Under the pieces are notes generated by a model, which did not search any database, was not told the origin of the DNA, and saw only the letters and a list, made by a program, of their open reading frames with translations. Both the position numbers and the translations under genes were made by a program. From Pseudomonadota bacterium (lineage in GTDB: Bacteria; Pseudomonadota; Gammaproteobacteria; Burkholderiales; JABEVD01): 64,000 nucleotides of DNA. The stretch spans positions 73,308 to 137,307 of the forward strand of contig JAJZRS010000006.1 of NCBI GenBank assembly GCA_021802545.1. The letters run 5' to 3'. How positions within the stretch are numbered: position 1 is the first letter of the stretch; each line of letters starts with the position of its first letter. Below are positions 59,003 through 64,000 of this stretch, in pieces.

Positions 59003-60010
59003 ATGGTTTCTTTTGCCAGTTGGTCGGTATTGACCGTAGACTTTCTGATCATTCTCTATGTTGCCCTGGGCGGCGTGACGCTTGCAGCGCTGCTGCACCT
59101 CGTCAACGCGAAATGGCGTTTCGACGTGAGATTCCTTTCGGTGTCTTTCTTTTCCCTTTATCCCCTGGCGTTCGTGCTGCTGCTCATCCTTCTCTGGAAC
59201 GGCAAGACGACCTTCCCTTGGGTCGGCGCTACCGAGCACATGCCGTTCTGGAACAATCTGACCTTCCTTTCCATACGCGAAGTGCTCGGCATGCTCGTGA
59301 TCGGCGCTCTTGGCGGCATGTTCATCAAGTATCAGGCCACATCCGATACCGATCCTGACAGCAAATCAATGTTCCGCAACGTGGCGCTTCTGATTCCGTT
59401 CGCCTACGTGCTTTACGGCACCATGGTGAGCTGGGATTTCGAGATGACGCTGCTGCCCAACTGGCAAAGCTCGATCTACGCCATGTATTTCTTCGTGAGC
59501 AATTTCGGCATGTTCCTTGCGTTCACCGTGACCCTGATCTATTTCCTGAACAGCTCGGGTGCGCTCAAGAAGCCGATTGGGGACTATATCTACAACTACT
59601 TCGCGCAGATCATGCTGGCGTTCACGATCCTCTGGGTCTATACCTTCTTCGCCCAGTACCTGATCATCTGGTACGGCAACCTGCCCGAAGAAACTGAGCG
59701 CTTGTTCCACATGCAGAACGGCTATTACGGCGGACTGTTCTGGACATTCTTCTTCATGAAGTTCGTGTTCCCGTTCGCCATGCTGGTGTTCCCCTTCAAC
59801 AGGCACTGCATCTACTCCATCCTGACCGTTGCCGCGAGCATCATGATCGGCACATGGCTGGAACGCTATACCTGGATATCGGGGACCTATACGACGCCTC
59901 ACATGCCGATGACTTCTCTGTTCGACATCGGCGTCACTGCCATCGTCTTCGGGGCCGCTTTCATCATCGTCAGAATGACCATGAAGCGGTACGACCTGAT
60001 CAAGGCCTGA
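59003..60010 (+). CDS. actF: Alternative complex III subunit ActF, NrfD-like membrane protein
   Basis: A 335-residue integral membrane protein with about nine hydrophobic helices (for example VDFLIILYVALGGVTLAALL, FFVSNFGMFLAFTVTLIYFL, TFFFMKFVFPFAMLVFPF). It is distantly related to ActC but lacks its N-terminal extension; in solved complexes ActF packs beside ActC and has a proposed proton path. It is the last act gene; a strong terminator follows after 18 bases. No caa3 or other oxidase genes follow, unlike many act operons. Confidence 0.9.
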   Translation: MVSFASWSVLTVDFLIILYVALGGVTLAALLHLVNAKWRFDVRFLSVSFFSLYPLAFVLLLILLWNGKTTFPWVGATEHMPFWNNLTFLSIREVLGMLVIGALGGMFIKYQATSDTDPDSKSMFRNVALLIPFAYVLYGTMVSWDFEMTLLPNWQSSIYAMYFFVSNFGMFLAFTVTLIYFLNSSGALKKPIGDYIYNYFAQIMLAFTILWVYTFFAQYLIIWYGNLPEETERLFHMQNGYYGGLFWTFFFMKFVFPFAMLVFPFNRHCIYSILTVAASIMIGTWLERYTWISGTYTTPHMPMTSLFDIGVTAIVFGAAFIIVRMTMKRYDLIKA

Positions 60011-60028
60011 CAAGCCCCCAGCGAATGA

Positions 60029-60061
60029 CCCGTCACCTCAATGGTGACGGGTTTTTTTTTG
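60029..60061 (+). terminator. Rho-independent terminator of the act operon
   Basis: CCCGTCACC (60029-60037), loop TCAAT and GGTGACGGG (60043-60051) form a perfect 9-bp stem followed by nine T. A strong intrinsic terminator. Confidence 0.93.
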
Positions 60062-60071
60062 CCCGTTGTTT

Positions 60072-60080
60072 TGCTATCAT
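60072..60080 (+). promoter_or_regulatory. Extended -10 promoter of the cobalamin riboswitch
   Basis: TGCTATCAT (60072-60080) is an extended -10 with one mismatch, directly after the act terminator and eight bases before the riboswitch, placing the RNA start near 60087. Confidence 0.55.
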
Positions 60081-60087
60081 TGCGACG

Positions 60088-60260
60088 CCTCAGGTGCCCG
60101 TCACTTGCCGCTTTCAAAGGGATAGGTGAGGGTGAAACGGGAAACAGGTTGAATGCCTGTGCTGCCCCCGCAACGGTAAGAGAGCGTGAGTCGTCATATG
60201 CCACTGTGATTTCATGGGAAGGCGACGGCTTTTTCTCGAGCCCGGAGACCGGCCTGAAGC
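60088..60260 (+). promoter_or_regulatory. Cobalamin riboswitch
   Basis: Conserved blocks appear in order: AGGTGCCCG, GGGTGAAACGGGAAACAGG, the core GCTGCCCCCGCAACGGTAAG, the B12 box GCCACTGTG, and GAGCCCGGAGACCGGCCTG. This is the AdoCbl-type aptamer layout. About 115 bases lie between it and btuB; a 7-bp hairpin GTACGCG/CGCGTAC (60343-60360) there abuts the btuB ribosome site and may be part of the expression switch. Binding of cobalamin should lower btuB-btuF expression. Confidence 0.95.
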
Positions 60261-60375
60261 GTGAGAGGATGTCGCGGGGATGCGGCAGGCCGGTCGCCTC
60301 ATGGGCTGCTTCCGTTCGTCCCTGCGCTCCATTGTGTATTCAGTACGCGGGGTCGCGTACGTTTTGGAGAGCAAC

Positions 60376-62169
60376 ATGAAGCGCCTTTTCCTTTTCTTGC
60401 CGCTGGTTCCTGCAGTGGCCTGGTCTGACGATTTTCCCCAATACGACGGCAGCGAAATCGTCGTCACGGCAAGCCGAATCCCCGAGCCTGTTTCTTCCGC
60501 AATAGGCGATATTTCAGTCATCACCCAAGCCGAAATAGAAAAGAGCGGCCAATCCACGCTCGTGGAGCTCCTCCGCACCCAGCCAGGCGTTGAAATCACC
60601 TCCAGCGGCGGATTCGGTCAGATCAGCGCTGTCCAGATGAGGGGGGCGTCATCCAGGCACACCCTGGTCCTGATAGACGGCATGCGAATCGACTCGGCTT
60701 CTGCCGGAACGACTGCGTTCCAGAACATACCGCTCGACCAGATCGATCATATCGAGATATTGAGGGGGCCCGAAAGCGGACTTTACGGCTCGGATGCGAT
60801 CGGCGGCGTGATCCAGATTTTCACCAAAAGGGCAGAAAAAAATGCCTTCTCTGCAACAGCAGGATACGGCGGCTACAATACCAGAGATTTCAGCGCCGGA
60901 CTCCAGGAAGTGGCCGGGAAAAGCAATCTCAGCATCAATGCCGGCTACATGACAAGCGATGGCTTCCCTGCAACCAGGCCGGGCAATTTTTCCTACAATC
61001 CCTACGCCGATGCCTACAGGAACGCGAATGCTTCAATGAATTATGCATTTCACTTTTCCAAGGAGGACGAAGCGGGCATTCGTCTTTTCCAAAGCTCGGG
61101 GGATACCCAGTTTGCCGACACTCAGCTGATCGGCCTTAATCACCAGGTCCTTTCCAGCTATTCCTTGTACAGCAAGAACAGGATTCTTCAAAACTGGAAC
61201 AGCCTCGTCAGGCTGGGCAGATCCGAAGATCATGCGGTGACAAGTGGAAACTTCCCCGGAAACAACACCACCTACCAGAATCAGTATGCCTGGCAGAACG
61301 AATTTTCGCTGGAGCAAGGCAGCGTCACAGCTGGACTCGAAAGGCTGGAACAGCATGTATCGAGCGATCCTGCCTATACCGTAACGAAAAGAACGGTCAG
61401 GTCCGTCTTCGGAGGATATGAAGGGCAATTCGGCAAGCATTCGTTCCAGGCCGACGTCAGAATGGACAAAAACAGCCAGTACGGTTCATCCCGGACTGGC
61501 AATGCGGGCTATGCCTACAGGATCAATCAGAAATACCGGGCGAGGGCGAACGTGGGTACTGCATTCAAGGCGCCCACTTTCGATTTCCTCTATTATCCGG
61601 GTTTCAGCAATCCGAACCTGCTGCCCGAGCGCTCAAGGAGTCATGAAGTCGGCCTCGATTACCGGTCTGACGGGCGTCATGCCGGATTGACCTATTTCGA
61701 CAACCGCATCACCGATCTCATCGTTTCTCCGCCGCCATTTTATCTGCCCTCGAATGTCGATTCCGCCAGGATCAGGGGATTGGAACTTGTCTACCAGGAA
61801 AAAATCGGCGAATACAGCATCGATTCTTCGTTGACGCTGCAAGATCCGGTCGACTCAAACAGCGGGATGATGCTTCAGCAGCATGCACGGCATTTCGGTT
61901 CGGCAAGATTGAGTCGGAAGATTGGCGCATGGGATACTGGGATGGAATGGTATGTCAGCGGATATCGTTATAATTCGACGACCCAGAGCCCGTCAACGAT
62001 CATGGGCGGGTATGGCCTTGTCAATCTCACTTTGGGAAGGGACATTTCAAAATCCTTGCGCCTGGATGCGAGATGGAACAATCTGCTCAACAAGCGCTAT
62101 GAACTCGTCCAGTACTACAATACCCCTGGCTCCAACCTTTTCGTGAGTCTGACCTACAAGATGCAATGA
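60376..62169 (+). CDS. btuB: TonB-dependent vitamin B12 receptor BtuB
   Basis: Outer-membrane cobalamin transporter of 597 residues. It has a signal peptide (MKRLFLFLPLVPAVAWS), a TonB-box-like EIVVTASRI, the plug domain (QMRGASSRHTLVLIDGMRI, LRGPESGLYGSDAIGGVIQI) and a 22-strand barrel ending in aromatic-rich SLTYKM. ATG 60376 with GGAGAG upstream is chosen; an open frame back to 60280 runs through the riboswitch platform. The riboswitch supports cobalamin rather than siderophore as substrate. It overlaps btuF by four bases. Confidence 0.93.
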   Translation: MKRLFLFLPLVPAVAWSDDFPQYDGSEIVVTASRIPEPVSSAIGDISVITQAEIEKSGQSTLVELLRTQPGVEITSSGGFGQISAVQMRGASSRHTLVLIDGMRIDSASAGTTAFQNIPLDQIDHIEILRGPESGLYGSDAIGGVIQIFTKRAEKNAFSATAGYGGYNTRDFSAGLQEVAGKSNLSINAGYMTSDGFPATRPGNFSYNPYADAYRNANASMNYAFHFSKEDEAGIRLFQSSGDTQFADTQLIGLNHQVLSSYSLYSKNRILQNWNSLVRLGRSEDHAVTSGNFPGNNTTYQNQYAWQNEFSLEQGSVTAGLERLEQHVSSDPAYTVTKRTVRSVFGGYEGQFGKHSFQADVRMDKNSQYGSSRTGNAGYAYRINQKYRARANVGTAFKAPTFDFLYYPGFSNPNLLPERSRSHEVGLDYRSDGRHAGLTYFDNRITDLIVSPPPFYLPSNVDSARIRGLELVYQEKIGEYSIDSSLTLQDPVDSNSGMMLQQHARHFGSARLSRKIGAWDTGMEWYVSGYRYNSTTQSPSTIMGGYGLVNLTLGRDISKSLRLDARWNNLLNKRYELVQYYNTPGSNLFVSLTYKMQ

Positions 62170-63020
62170 AACGCTTCCTGGGGATATTCCTGCTGCTCGC
62201 CCAGACCGCTGCGTGGCCCGCAGTGGTCGCAACGGACGATACGGGAAGGGCGGTCGGTTTGCCCATGCCGGCGAAGCGCATCGTCAGCCTTGCACCCAGC
62301 ATTACCGAGCTGCTTTATGCCGCGGGTGCGGGGAGCAGAATCGTCGGCGTTGTCGACTACAGCGACTATCCCAGGGAGGCGCTCAAGATTCCGAGGGTGG
62401 GCGGGGCAGGCGCCCTGGACATCGAGCGCATCGTCAGCCTGAAACCCGATCTTGTCGTAGCCTGGAAGAGCGGCAATCCTTCGGGCCAGATCGACAAGCT
62501 CAAAAGCCTTGGCCTGCCCGTCTTTTTTGCCGAACCCAGGCGCCTGCAAGATATTGCCGCCGACATCGAGAGTCTAGGGGGGCTTGCTGGAAGCCAAGGG
62601 GAAGCCTTGCGGGCCGCACAGGCATTCAGTAACGGCGTCGCAACCTTGGGGCGGCAATATTCGAAAAAGAAGCCCGTCTCAGTATTCTACGAAGTATGGC
62701 CTGGTCCGTTGATGACGGTCAGCGACAGGCACATCATTTCCGAAGTGCTGCATCTGTGCGGCGCGCGCAATGTGTTCGGGAAGCTCCCCATGCTGACACC
62801 GACGGTGAGCACCGAATCTGTCATCGTTGCCGATCCCCAGGCCATCGTTTCGAGCGGCCCCGAAAAATGGCTGAACGCTTGGAAGAAATGGGACATCACA
62901 GCAACGAGGCAAGGTCATTTGTTTCACATCCCGGCCGACCTCATCAGCCGGCCAAGCCCGAGGATACTCGAAGGCGCCAAGCTGCTTTGCAGTCAGATCG
63001 ATACTGCTAGAGGCAAGTAG
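62166..63020 (+). CDS. btuF: Periplasmic vitamin B12-binding protein BtuF
   Basis: A 284-residue substrate-binding protein with a signal peptide (KRFLGIFLLLAQTAAWPA) and the helical-backbone fold of metal-chelate binding proteins: RIVSLAPSITELLYAAGAG, VVDYSDYPREALKIPRVGG and LKPDLVVAWKSGNP are BtuF-like. It starts in the btuB stop (ATGA), so both depend on the riboswitch. The BtuC permease and BtuD ATPase are not present in the window and must be encoded elsewhere or replaced. Confidence 0.9.
   Translation: MKRFLGIFLLLAQTAAWPAVVATDDTGRAVGLPMPAKRIVSLAPSITELLYAAGAGSRIVGVVDYSDYPREALKIPRVGGAGALDIERIVSLKPDLVVAWKSGNPSGQIDKLKSLGLPVFFAEPRRLQDIAADIESLGGLAGSQGEALRAAQAFSNGVATLGRQYSKKKPVSVFYEVWPGPLMTVSDRHIISEVLHLCGARNVFGKLPMLTPTVSTESVIVADPQAIVSSGPEKWLNAWKKWDITATRQGHLFHIPADLISRPSPRILEGAKLLCSQIDTARGK

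Positions 63021-64000
<980 letters not shown>

Noticed and set aside
60280-60375. N-terminal extension of btuB back to ATG 60280
   Set aside because: It lies in the riboswitch expression platform, lacks a ribosome site, and would hide the signal peptide that begins at 60376.

Overview
The window reads as a bacterial chromosome segment from the Betaproteobacteria, most like the Nitrosomonadales/Gallionellaceae. Supports for this are the divergent rne/rluC pair, the tRNA-Val-thrS-infC-rpmI-rplT-pheS-pheT-ihfA-merR-tRNA-Pro order, the RelA-type (p)ppGpp synthetase, the DUF2802 protein, and a complete alternative complex III (ACIII) of the kind known from iron-oxidising and related bacteria. The family assignment is inference; the class is fairly secure. 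Coding density is very high, many genes overlap by 1-11 bases, and arginine is often encoded by AGG, which is unusual for a moderately GC-rich betaproteobacterium. I see no insertion sequence, prophage, CRISPR array or integron.

Layout. 1-4580: 3' end of uvrB, a secreted transglutaminase-like protein, a low-molecular-weight phosphotyrosine phosphatase, and rne on the minus strand. 4859-8065: rluC, a HAD phosphatase, an SppA-type peptidase and a minus-strand tetrapyrrole-methylase-fold methyltransferase. 8160-13180: an RNA-centred group (ribosome-hibernation factor fused to a cold-shock domain, RNase Z-like protein, RtcB, archease) followed by a B12-dependent ribonucleotide reductase. 13189-21228: signalling genes, namely relA, a nucleotide cyclase fused to an AsmA-like domain, and a 7TM-PAS-GGDEF-EAL protein. 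21313-28769: the translation cluster listed above, with an infC that appears to start at AUC. 28860-36686: accessory genes, including two small unannotated genes with strong ribosome sites, a chemoreceptor, glycerate kinase, an Old Yellow Enzyme, a HTH-ferredoxin-reductase fusion and mdh.

36778-46712 is one compact TCA-cycle operon: sdhCDAB-sdhE-gltA-sucA-sucB-lpd, divergent from mdh. 46747-52143 holds DUF2802, a small conserved protein, a PHP phosphoesterase, a YciO-type protein, a site-2 protease, trpS and scpAB.

52213-60061 is the ACIII operon actA-actB1-actB2-actC-actD-actE-actF. It has a recognisable sigma-70 promoter, a ~380-base leader with two short reading frames and a Fur-box-like hexamer array, and a strong terminator. 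No terminal oxidase genes follow. ACIII would pass electrons between the quinone pool fed by the Sdh operon and a periplasmic cytochrome c. 60072-63020 is a cobalamin-riboswitch-controlled btuB-btuF pair, which fits the B12 need of the ribonucleotide reductase. pyrG runs off the right edge.
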